Source: Prochilodus magdalenae
Lineage: Eukaryota; Chordata; Actinopteri; Characiformes; Prochilodontidae
Assembly (NCBI GenBank): GCA_024036415.1
Contig: JAMWET010000580.1
Location: 92,501 to 156,500, forward strand
Direction: 5' to 3'
Length of the DNA: 64,000 nt
Shown here: positions 12,265-23,000 of the stretch, one piece after another
Layout: the number at the start of each line of letters is the position of its first letter
Numbering within the stretch: the stretch's first letter is position 1
Program-made: the position numbers and the translations under genes
The notes under the pieces: model-generated
The model's database searches: none
Seen by the model: the letters and a program-made list of their open reading frames with translations, nothing else
Told to the model about the DNA's origin: nothing

Positions 12265-15200
12265 GTGAGTAGCCTATTCCAGAATGCCTCAACCACATCA
12301 CCATGTCTTTATCTTTGGCACTGAGGTCTACTAATGTCTTTATTTATGTTTTCCTTTATTCTTGGACAGAAAACCAGACCAAAGCCTCGACACTCAATCT
12401 CTAAACCTTTGGAGAGTACTTACTTTGGGGTGCCTTTGGTTAATGTTGTATCTCCCGACAGACCTATACCACTGTTCATCGACAAATGTATCCGCTTCAT
12501 CGAGGCCACAGGTAATTTAGCCTTTTTCAGTGTTCTATTTCCTTTGAGGTGACTGTGTTCCTGTCTTCCATGTAAGAGATTAGACTTGCTTGAACAAACC
12601 CAAAAATCATATAAGAGCCTTTGAAAATCTTATTATTTGGATCAGTTTCAGCATTTAGTTTTGATCATTGTTAGTCAAATAAATTGAAGGTTTTTATAAT
12701 TACCTGGGGAATTAAATCACCTGTTTAAAAAAAAAAAGGTCGAGGCAAAACTGATGAGCCTGTATCAAATATGGGTCTTATTGTGGTTTAGCTAAACGCC
12801 AGACAAGACACTGTTGTTTGCTTACCTGATCATTTTCAGGCAGCAAGTCAAAACCGTCTATACGAGTATATCACATTTCAGATCATGTGGGACGTTTTTG
12901 CTTTAAGTGGGTTTTTGAACTTTTGGTGGGCTACCTTACTGCTCACTGTATCTGGTTCTGGATTTAAATGGTAAATTTTACATTGGTCGTTTCCAAATAT
13001 ACTGTTCATTCTCTCGTCTGTGAAGTCCATGTACCATTAAATTACTGCTTGTTTTGAATGAATTGTTGAAGCTAAGTTATGAACCCTAACTATTGTTTGG
13101 CCAACCGGCATTTAGCCCCATCCATTCAGACTGTAGAGTTTGAATAAGTATAAGAGTGTCAGTCTGAACTGCTTTTAGAAACGGGCAGGACAACCAATCA
13201 GAAGGGCAGGACAACCAATCAGAACCGAGCTAATTTGCATATTTGGATATATATATATCAGTCTTAAAGGCACAGACATAAAAATGCCGCCTGAGATAAA
13301 AGAGGAAGGCTACATGAATCCTTAACATTTTCAGAAGGGGACCTTTATGGGGAGAAGCAGACTCCTGTGATATTTGCTGGTGTCTTCTATTTTTGGCTGA
13401 AGCTTTCATTGGAATGGTTTGGCTTTCAGCATGAATCACTTTGGCAGGAGGGCACAGTGTGTCTCTGCTAGTTTTCCTCTTCATTCAGTCCTAAATGGTG
13501 CGGTAGCTTCCTCTTTTTTTCCTCACGCCGCTGATGACCAGACTGAGTAGTGTCTGACAACTCTGCAAAAGTGCTGATCTCGCGAATAGAACAACAGCAC
13601 CTCTGCACAGACCTCTGGTTGACAAAAGCATTGCCCTCAGCTGTTTAATAAGTTTGATAAGTTGTGATGTGACGATGTATTGAAGAAACATACTGACCTT
13701 CATTTCTGTTCCAAGTGACAAAAAAACCTCTCTCTCTCTCTTTCTCTCTCTCTCTCTGTCTCTCTCTCTCTCTCAGGTTTGACTACAGAGGGTATTTACA
13801 GAGTTAGTGGGAACAAGGCGGAGATGGAAAGCATGCAGAGGCAGTTTGAGCAGGGTGAGTACCGATCCACAGCATCCCTTCAAATCAATACATAAAGAGT
13901 TAGGTGTCATTAGAGCTGGCTTTACTCTGTCTCTCTCTCTCCCACCTCCTTTTCTCTAACGGTGTTGCCTTCTCTTTCTCATAGATCATGGTCTGGACCT
14001 GGTAGAGAAGGACTTCACCATAAACACTGTGGCAGGAGCTCTGAAGAGCTTTTTCTCCGAGCTGCCTGAGCCACTGGTTCCATACGCTGCACAAGTAGAA
14101 CTGGTGGAGGCTTTCAGTAAGATGCTTTCTTTGATATGTATATATTTGTTTTAAGCACCACAACTCAGAACTACACCCATTATTCTTTCCATGTATTACA
14201 CATGAGGAATGAATCATTCAGGTAACAATAAATGGAAAGTCTTGGTTATTTTTAGGCAGAGAAACAAAAGCAACCAAAAAAAGCCCCTGATTTTATTATT
14301 CATTGTTCAGCCAGGTTCCATGCATGTTGGCAGGATAGCAGTTGGTAGGTTAAAGATTCTGTAGTATTGATTCCAGCTGCTGTTACGGCTGAATCCAGTG
14401 CAGTTACCTGCGGACTGTAGAAGCCGGTGACCCAGCCAGTAAAATCAAGTAGGCCTGAGGTGATTTTCAATATGCGCATTGGGAGCTCCTACTTTTGTTT
14501 TTGCGTTCAGTGTTAGGAACTTGATATTTGTTGCACTCAGAGGGATTTGCTCTGACACAGTAGTTTAGAGTCCTAATGGGTGTCTGGAAGACCTTCTCCT
14601 GATGATTTCCTACAGATTTAAAACCCATTTGCGGGACTGCTGCAGCTATTGTTGTCCTTGTTTTCACTTGACTGATGTAGCTCATGAAAGGTTGGCTAAA
14701 GATAGCTCCTTAGTTCAATCAGGTGGGTTACGAAGGGAAAGCGCACAGCTGCACTGCCATGTTGTACTCCAGGGTGAAGCAGCACAGTATCTGCAAAGTT
14801 AGCTCTGAGTTACTATCCAAGACACGGAATACATTCTATATGGTCTAAAACACATACAGAACATGTTAGGCAGCATCTTTTCAGAAATCCTACAGCAGAA
14901 TTTACAGAATTTTTTATGGTTTAAAGATGAGGAAAACTCTTGTAATGTTTCCTGTGGGTTTTAAAACTACAGGTGTTCTGAGGTAGATAATTAAGGGCTG
15001 GCAGTTTGGAATGGGTTGGAAGAAAACCTGAAAAACGTTGCTGCTAGGAAGCAGAATATTCCGACTTTATTTTATATTCTGACTACTTAAATTGTCTAAA
15101 TTGTCTATTCCATTTGCACAACAGCATGTGAAATTGATTGTCAATCAGTTTTGCTTCCTAAGTGGACAGTTTGATTTCACAGAAGTTTGATTTACGTATA

Positions 15201-16089
15201 TTTAGTTATATTGTGTTGTTTAAGTGTTCTCTTTATTTTTTTGAGCAGTGTATAATCCAGGTTGGGTGTAGTAGTGGAAGAATATTCAAGACAATAAGAA
15301 TTCTGATTTTTAAGGCATTCTTGTGTTTGTATTTTTACAGAGATAAATGATCGAGAGCAGAGGCTGCAGACCATGAAGGACGTGCTGAGAAGGTTTCCCC
15401 GTGAGAACTATGAGGTCTTCAAGCATGTCATGAGCCACTTGAACAAGTAAGGGTCTTTACTGCCTAAAGCTTTCATTGCTAGATTTCCAAAGGACCATGG
15501 CATGGCATCGCAACCCACCAGATATTAAACTGCATCGGATGTTAGTAGCAATGGCCTGTGTGGCATTAAAGTGTGTTAATAGATCCTCCATTCAATTTGC
15601 ATATTCTTCGTTTGTTTTTGTTTTTATTATTCTGAATCATGCAGAAACAGTCCAGCTTCATCGTTCTGAAACGAGAGATTTCTTATTGGTCGTAAACTGA
15701 AACATTGCTTCATTTCTCCCAGGGTCAGCCAATGGAACAGGGTGAACCTCATGACCAGCGAGAACCTATCCATCTGTTTTTGGCCCACACTGATGCGGCC
15801 CGACTTCACCACCATGGACGCCCTGACGGCCACACGCACCTACCAGACAATCATCGAGTCCTTCATCCACCAGTGCGCATTCTTCTTCTACAACCAGGCC
15901 CCTGCCGAGTCCCCCACAGGACTCTATGGGACTCCCGGACCGATGGTGCCCTCCGCTCTGCCCCCGTCACCGACCGCCGCACCATCGTGCGTCCCCCCGC
16001 CTCCACACTTCAGCCCCCTGCTGCAGTCTCCCCCTAACTCGCCTCCCCAAAGCCCCCACACTGTCCCACCAGAACCACAGACACTGTGA
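8533..16089 (+). CDS. arhgap35: arhgap35 (p190A RhoGAP), whole coding span of six exons
   Basis: Rho GTPase-activating protein that switches Rho to the GDP state at the cell cortex and links Src and Ras-GAP signalling to the actin skeleton (family knowledge). Coding exons 8533-12264, 12370-12511, 13777-13854, 13985-14116, 15341-15446 and 15723-16089 total 4557 bases and 1518 codons, close to human ARHGAP35 (about 1500). Domain order is N-terminal GTPase, FF repeats, two pseudoGTPase domains, a tyrosine-motif region, RhoGAP, and a Pro-rich tail. The N-terminus, the tail ending in Thr-Leu and the IYSVPHDS motif match ARHGAP35 better than ARHGAP5. I cannot tell fish paralogue a from b. Confidence 0.96.
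12370..12511 (+). CDS. arhgap35: arhgap35 coding exon 2
   Basis: Acceptor cag at 12367-12369, donor gtaatt at 12512, 142 bases, phase 0 in and phase 1 out. It encodes the basic KTRPKPRHS stretch and the start of the RhoGAP domain (TYFGVPL, then [16 protein letters not shown]). The preceding intron is only 105 bases. Reading through it would give a short alternative C-terminus ending at the TGA at 12322-12324, which I consider unlikely. Confidence 0.93.
13724..13776 (+). repeat. TC microsatellite acting as polypyrimidine tract
   Basis: A (CT)n run of about 50 bases immediately precedes the acceptor cag at 13774-13776 of arhgap35 coding exon 3. Confidence 0.85.
13777..13854 (+). CDS. arhgap35: arhgap35 coding exon 3 with the arginine finger
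   Basis: 78 bases, phase 1 in and out, donor gtgagt at 13855. It encodes [18 protein letters not shown]. The Arg of GIYRVSG (about residue 1300) corresponds to the catalytic arginine finger of RhoGAP domains, so the protein is predicted to be active. Confidence 0.95.
13985..14116 (+). CDS. arhgap35: arhgap35 coding exon 4
   Basis: 132 bases, acceptor tag at 13982-13984, donor gtaaga at 14117, phase 1 in and out. It encodes a core RhoGAP segment with [20 protein letters not shown], the conserved helix that contacts the GTPase. Confidence 0.94.
15216..15255 (-). repeat. Solo Tc1-type terminal repeat in an intron
   Basis: The string gtgttctctttatttttttgagcagtg resembles the right end of the Tc1-like element at 56983-58323. 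No transposase lies beside it, so it is a remnant end in arhgap35 between coding exons 4 and 5. Confidence 0.65.
15341..15446 (+). CDS. arhgap35: arhgap35 coding exon 5
   Basis: 106 bases, acceptor cag ending 15340, donor gtaagg at 15447, phase 1 in and phase 2 out. It encodes [19 protein letters not shown] and continues to HVMSHLNK of the RhoGAP domain. Confidence 0.94.
15723..16089 (+). CDS. arhgap35: arhgap35 last coding exon
   Basis: Acceptor cag ending 15722, stop TGA at 16087-16089. It encodes the end of the RhoGAP domain ([20 protein letters not shown]) and a Pro/Ser-rich tail with [10 protein letters not shown] that ends in Thr-Leu, as in mammalian ARHGAP35. Confidence 0.95.
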
Positions 16090-19000
16090 GACAGGGAGCG
16101 CGTAGACACGCACACGCCCTTATAACCGTTTACTTTTTTAACTCGCCTATTGCCTATGTGTTTGCAGATGTACCTATTAGTCATTTCCCTCACGCATGCA
16201 CACGCTGCAGTCTTTGTACAGACACTTGAAAACGCAGTACATATATTTAGGTCAGTGTTGCATGTGGCAGTTGGATGCGGTGCTTCAACACTGGGTCGCG
16301 TTAGTGAATGGGAACAGTTTTGCACACTCTCGAAACAGTAGCGTGCTGTTGACGCACACTCCTAAGCCGGGCGTACACTACATATTTATTATTATTATTA
16401 TTAAGAATCCATATTCCTCCCAAATGGATAGCATTTCTCACCTCGAGTCTTTTACAGACTATCTTCCCTTTTTGTTGGGAGGGCGTGCACAGCGACAGAA
16501 TACAAAACAGGCCAGAGCCAATATCCAATATTTCTAACGCACATATCTGCTGATACTAATACATAAACAGTTGCAAGATGGAGACACTGGGATGATATCG
16601 GACTGGATTACTGCTGCAAAGAATTTAAGTTCAATTTAAATTCCTTTTTGTGGGTTTACAAGAGCAGTAACTACAGTAGCCCATCATTGGCCCAACATTA
16701 CTGATTTTCCAAAAAAGTCAAATAAATGTGTCTGCAATTGTTACTTTGAGGTATTGTTCTAATACCGGATAACTATTTGTGCAATGTTGATATTTTTACT
16801 AATAATTAGCCGCCAATACCTGTATGACCTCTCATATAGTCATCCTTAAAGGGGTACCACAAATTTGGGCTTTGAAAAAGCACTCCAAAGCCCAGATCTT
16901 GCCGTTATCATGTGACCTAAACAAAGTTAAGCTAGACCAGATTTGATTGTATTAGTATGCACACGCAAGTAGCATAGCAGAACCACACCGTGTGGTTAGG
17001 ACCAAGCCGATGTTCCTTCATCGTGTCCCTATTTTTTCGTTCGCTATGGCTCAACAGCTTTGCAGTTCGAGTGACACACAGGAAATCGAGCACTGATGGA
17101 GCATTTAGGCCCAATACAAGGACGAGACACACTAGCAGGATCTCACGAATGTGCACACGTATGGACTTTTGATTGTCAAAACAACCATTAGATTATGTGA
17201 CCATGGTGACGGAAGGTCTCCGTGTTAGCTTGGAAGGCCAAAGGCCGACTTGTTTACCCGTTCACTCCACCTGATGGTGAAAATAGGTTCAGAAACCAGG
17301 CCCGAAACTGTGTAGTGTACGCCTAGCCTTACATGCAGATGGTTGTAAGCATACTTTTAGAATACGCCCACTCATGTGACGGCCTTTACAAAGCGTTTGT
17401 AGCTCTGCGTAGATGGTCGTTCAGATGCACACACAGCTGATTCTCCATATCTCTTTGCTTTCCCTGTATCCTCCCATCTCTGTGAGCCGCCCCGCATCAC
17501 GGGGCACTGTGCGGATGGATCAGGACTTTTCCTTTTTTAGCAAAAGTGAACATTTAGCAGTATAGCAGACTTCCAAGTGTGCAGTTTGTCCCCTCACTCA
17601 ATCTCTCCCTCACTCCTTTGCTGGTTTCCTGAACTCCTGGCTGCTTTCCGGTCCAGAATAGATGAAGAAGATCTAGTTGGGATGCGCATTTTGAATGGCG
17701 TTCCCTCCATCCAGGCACTTACTCCTGTCTTGAAGAAGCTGTCCAATGAAGATCAACGAACTTTGGGAGAGTCTCGAAAATGTGTAATTTATTTATTTTG
17801 ATGAATGGCATCACTGCTGCTGCACCCTCGTTTGCCACTTCGCCAGATCGTTATGACAACCATTCGCCCATGTTGGATTAAAAGGACTGAAGCCAGGAGC
17901 TCTGTCGCGTTCCTCTGTGCTCTTTGACTCGAAACCTCTTGACATGCTAAGGTGTGGCATTTGTGAAGTTCTGCTCATCGGTTCCTGTGGATCTGTGCCC
18001 TTAAACTCCTCGCCAATGGGAGCGAACCCGCTTTTACGCCGAGTCCTTTTCTTCCTGGAACGCTAGGATTCGTTTGGCTGGATCTTCCCAGTCAGGTGAT
18101 TTCATTGAGGGGGGGATGCACTTTAACATTGGGTGAAGAAAAGTGCCCCCTCCGGGGCTGTTACTGAACTTTTGAACCGAACCTCTGAAAACTTGGAACC
18201 TCTTCACCAAGGGCGAAACCCTCACGACCTTAACATAGGATACAGACTCCAAAAACCACATCGATAGGCCTTCTATGGACGCCCCCCACCCCCCCTCGGA
18301 CTGTTAAAAAGAAAAATCAAAAAAGAAACGGCACCGTTTTCACTTACTAATCTAAAGCACTTTGATTTTCTTCATTTGAGGTTTTACCTAGACCTTGTTT
18401 TGTGAAACATAACACTGAATTCCATTTGGTTTAAATCATAGCCCGTGTCGGGGACGATTTTTGATCTTTCACGAGGCTTTTGTTGCGTCTTCGTCCTGGA
18501 TTTTCCTTGTACATGTGTGTCATTAAGGCCAAGCCATGACTAATGTAGACATTAACTCATATCATGATTGTTTCAACATGTATCCATATTTCTTCGACAT
18601 GTACAGCAGTCCTGCTCTCTGCCTCCGCCATCGCATACACCGCCTCCGCTCTCCGGAGCAGCAGCGCGTTTACGCGAATCCGTATGGTGTATAAAAAAAA
18701 AAAAAACGAGATCCAGCGACTCATTGTGTGTAGATTGTAAATGACTTTACTCTTCTCTTAAAACATGAAGCCTTTCTGAAACTGAGATTTGTACTATACA
18801 GTTTGCTTGAAAAGCCCCTTCCCTTTTGTTTTTTCAAATCCAGCCAAGGTACAGTAGCTTAAGTACCAAAGTAGTGCTCAGTGGCCAGCTAGACTCAAGA
18901 CACTAGTTTGAATGACTATTTTGCTGATTTGACAGGGTGGGGGTTGGGGAGGTGATAACGTTCATCTAGGTTCAAATACTTGACACGTCGTTCGTACATG
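16090..19000 (+). other. Probable arhgap35 3' untranslated and downstream region
   Basis: No exon that I can recognise. Candidate polyadenylation signals are AATAAA at 16721-16726 and ATTAAA at 17877-17882; I cannot choose between them. A 67-codon frame is at 17601-17801 and a poly-A run at about 18690-18703. The length is plausible for the long 3' UTR known for this gene family. Confidence 0.45.
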
Positions 19001-19239
19001 CTTTCTTTCAAACAGGAAAATCAGCTTCTTGGGTGAAATATGAATGTGTTTGATCATATGTGTTCTTTCGATAACTGGGATTATACAGCTGGAAAGAGCA
19101 AATCACGAACTCATTCAGCAGCGCAGCAACTCGCCTATCCATGCTCCTCCCACAACGTTACATCGCAAAACTTTTGAAAGACTCCTGATTTGTTTAACCC
19201 AGAGTTTAAGGAATAAGCAAGCGGTTAAAGAAGATAGCA

Positions 19240-19610
19240 TGCTGATGTGGGCCACATCTGGCAAAGATATGGTGCAGATAGCCCACTGTTGGCACTGGCA
19301 GTCTGCAGTGAGCCAAAGGTGGCCCACCTGTTTACAACATTCATTTGGCCCAGGTCTAGCGCTGCCTACTGGCAAACTGCTAAAATGGCCCACATACACA
19401 GTATAGAAACTCATGTGGCCCACATGTTCCAAAACAGATCCGGTCCACTTCAGACAGAACTAGTCACCTACTTTTGTGGTGGCAGATGTGGCCCTAATCT
19501 TGCAAACGGCTGGGGTCTGTCCAAGTGCAGTGATCTCGTGCGACAAGTGGGCCAGATGAAACACAGGAACGTGGGCCATATTTGGGCCAGAACAATATTG
19601 CTAACGTTGC
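19240..19610. repeat. Interspersed repeat rich in GGCCCA motifs, copy 2
   Basis: Related to 7735-8060, with the order ccaaaggtggccca, catttggccca, ccaaaacagatc, ggtccacttc. Words such as tgtggcccacat occur repeatedly and are nearly self-complementary, which may be why the element reads open in several frames. Confidence 0.7.
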
Positions 19611-20493
19611 AAGCTAGCAAAGCAACATCGTAGCCTTGGTAGATGGCTCTATAGGATTGGTAACCCATTGCCCCAGCCTTTGAGGATGAAGACTCAAATT
19701 TGAGTGGGGTCAATCAAAAGAGCCTTAACATGACCTGCTAGCTAGCCTTGGGCTTGCACACCACAAAACTGGCCCAGCTCCAGTGTACCCTCTGGTTGGC
19801 TGTGCAGTTGGCAATTGGCTGAAAATGTACCAAACCCCATTTAGGATTCACCAGTAAAATTTTCCCTCCTTTTCATGTGGGTTGCAACACATGACTACAC
19901 TGGTCGGACTTCTTCACGCTTGTCCTGCGTCTCAGTGGCAGCTTTGACAGAATGCATTTGTGGGCAGGGCATGGACAGGTCTGTGTTGAAGCTCTGAGGC
20001 TCCGAAGTCTAAGTGGTCGTGATGAGGTCAGATTTGTTCCTTCTGTCTTGTTCAGCGTGAGCTCCTGCGATTGTTGTGGACGAATGTGCACCAGCTGAGC
20101 CGATACAGCCTGAATGAGTGTTTGTGTGGGTGTGCGTGCATGTGTATTCCAATTCTGGAATATCCTGGAATACTCTGCTGTTGATTGTTCAGTAGGCTGA
20201 TATGTGGGGCCCACTGCTTTAAAAGAGTTCTCAAAGATTGAAACAGGGTCTTCTCTCCATTCATGTCATCCAGTCGCTGTTGCTGCAGATGTCCTTTTTT
20301 GTCCTAAAGGTTCTCAGAAGCGGAGGGCTGTTTTAGCATCACTGCTAATGACCTGGCCCATGATGCTTATAACGAGGATACATATGAAGAAACTATACGA
20401 CATCATCCATTGATTTTCCCCCAAAATCTTTCGTTTCTGGATGGGTTTAGAGTGGACGTAAGAAAGGGTTGCCACTTTTCAATATTTCATGCT

Positions 20494-20920
20494 ACCACAA
20501 TCATGGGGAGGACTGCTGACTTGACAGTTGTCTAGAAGATGATCATTGTGACCCTCCACGAGGAGGTCAAACCATCAAAGGGCATTGGCAGACAATGCTG
20601 GTTGTTTGTGTGTGGAATGGAAGGTGTGGTAGGAAAAGGCTCAGAGCATCAGGTATCAAGAATAGTCCATTCAAGAACCTGGGAGAGCTTCACAAGGACT
20701 GGACTGAGCCCACCACACATGGATGTTTTCAGGAAAGGGCCTACAACTGAGTGAACATCATTGTAGTAGGATGGGTGTAGTAGGTAAAAGCTGACTGCAG
20801 AGTGTGTTCCCCTTCTTTGCTGTAGGTGTGGCTGTACTATCTGCTGCCCTCTTGTGGCCATAGTATGAACTGCAGGTGAGTCAGTGATAGTCACATACAG
20901 TACCAGTCAAAATGGGGGTT
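20494..20920 (+). mobile_element. Tc1-like transposon remnant, 5' part
   Basis: It begins with caatcatggggaggactgc, which is also found at 21811, and continues with a helix-turn-helix coding segment (MGRTADLTVV-like) and GELHKDWTEP-like residues near 20683-20720. Frames are broken. A typical Tc1 end word, acagtaccagtcaaaatg, follows at about 20898. Non-functional. Confidence 0.7.
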
Positions 20921-21289
20921 TAAATAACTAGTCCAAAAAAGCTGTTAGCATCTTCTAGACCTGCAAGACTCTCTCTTTTGTACTTCAGCCTGTAATTAAT
21001 TGGGAGAATAGAGCCTCCTGCTAATAGCAGTGTGCTTCAGTTGTCATGTTGGAAGGAGGCTGTACTAGTGCGAGTGGCGGCTTGACTGTGTGGCTGCATC
21101 TTCTGGGCTCTTGCAACTTCTACAACACTCACAGAAGCAAGACGGATTGTTCTTTTTTTTTTATTGAAGTAAATAGAGAAATTCCAGTGGGTGTTCGTTC
21201 GTGCGTGTGAGATGTCCGATGTTTTTGCCTTTTACTCGATGGATGCTGTTTATTTTGATACCGAACAACAAGTTTTTTTTTTTATTATT

Positions 21290-21420
21290 ATTCCTTTCAT
21301 TTCGTGGATGGATTTCGAGTGGACTCAGTACCATGCATGATTGAAAACCCTTACCGGGAGAAAGGGTCGCCACTTTTCAGTATTTCGAGAATCATGAAAT
21401 TATGAATAACATGTATTTAA
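21290..21420. repeat. Repeat shared with 20420-20500
   Basis: Both stretches share a tttcgt-tggatgg-tt-gagtgga string and aaagggt-gccacttttca-tatttc. This is an unidentified dispersed element flanking the two Tc1 remnants. Confidence 0.55.
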
Positions 21421-21810
21421 AGATGTAAATGGTGTGAAATGAAAAAGACGCATCAGCAGAGCTTCTCCTGGAGGAGAGACAGGAGGGGCTCTATGTGAGC
21501 TGTACCATAGACAATAAATCAGTCCTGTTACATGAACGAATACGGGGGGTGCTCCGTTTGTGATGTGCTTTGCTTGAAAAGTCTAAAAGTAGGACTCCTT
21601 TACGCTGGTGGCCATAAGAACCAGGGGCTACAGTGTCTACACAGATATAGCCATTTTCCACATTTTGGAACCAGGACGTGTCGTTATATGTACAGGGACA
21701 TCTCAAATTTTGATCACTGTGGCTTATAGTTTTATCTAATTCAAGAAATCCAGCATCTTAGATTATTTGAAACAAGCAGTATGTATACGGTGTATGTCTT
21801 GGTCTAGTAT

Positions 21811-23000
21811 GCAACCACAATCATGGGGAGGACTGCTGACTTGACGGTTGTCGAGAAGTTGATCATTGACGCCCTCCACAAGGAGCTCAAACCACACAAG
21901 GACATTGCTAAGCAAGGCTGGCTGCTAGCAGAGTGCTGTACCAAAGCGTATTAATGAAAGATGTAGTGGAAAAAGTTCCAGAGCAACAGGGAGGATGACC
22001 ACAACCTTGATAAGACTGACAAGTTAAGTCCTTTCAAGAACTTGGGAGAGCTTCACAAGGACTGGGCTGATGCCACCATGCGCAGACGTCTCCAGGAAAG
22101 GGGCTACAGCTGCCACGTCTGCCTGTCTATCAGGTCATTCCCAAACCCGAGAAAACATCAGAAGCATACGGTGGGCTAAAGAGGAAAAGAACTGGACTGC
22201 TGCTCAGTTGTTCGTTTCCTTCCTTCCGTCCTGTGGTAGAATGCCCCAAATGAAGCTGCTCAGCACTTGCAACCTGCCTCATCCTCATTACAGTAGGTCA
22301 AGGTCCCAGATTCTGGGCCTCTCCACTGTTCCTCCAGACTTCGAGGTGCCAGAAGTTCTAGTGTGAAGTTTCCACAGTCTGTGGTGGTTTGGGGTGCCAT
22401 GTCACCTGCCTAGTCTCGGTCCATTGTGCTTTATCATGTCTAAAGTCAATACAGTCATCTACCTGGAGGTTTTGGAGCATTCTGCAGACGAGCTTCATGG
22501 AGATGCCGTATTCCTTTTTTAGCAGGACTTCAGCTCACAGTGCCAAAGCTGCTACGAGATAGTTTGTTGGCCATGCGGTTCCCCTGCTTGCTTAACCAGC
22601 CAACTCCCCAGACCTGAAACCCTATGGGTTTTTGGGAATGTTGTCATAATGAAGACTAGAAACACCTAACCCGGCAATACAGACGAGCCGAAGGCCACTT
22701 TCAAAGTAACCTGGGCTTCAGTAACACCTCGGCAGTGCCACAAGCTAGACTGCCAACGACTTACTGATTCAGTAAGTCGTTGCAAAGGACATTTCCATGC
22801 TTGATTGACCAGCCAACTCTCCAGACCTGAACCCTATAGAAAACCTATGGGGTGTTAGGAGGAACATAAGGAACACCTAAGCCGGCAATACAGACGAGCT
22901 GAAGGCTACTATCGAAGTAACCTGGGCTTTAGTAACACCTCAGCAGTGCCACAAGCTTGATTGCCTTCATGCTACGCTGGACCGTTTCAGTAAATCATGG
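21811..23000 (+). mobile_element. Decayed Tc1-like transposase with duplicated 3' end
   Basis: It starts with caatcatggggaggactgc and keeps recognisable coding pieces of the DDE transposase, including WAKEEKNWT near 22165-22200, FQQD-like sequence near 22516-22535 and SPDLNPIENLW-like sequence near 22817-22850. Many stops and indels are present. The last roughly 190 bases, from the CQPTLQT-like stretch to the conserved QCHK end, occur twice in tandem (about 22597-22756 and 22800-22970). Confidence 0.8.
22754..22782. repeat. 12-bp palindromic hairpin at the duplication junction
   Basis: Arms caacgacttact and agtaagtcgttg with spacer gattc lie between the two copies of the transposase 3' end. 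Confidence 0.85.
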
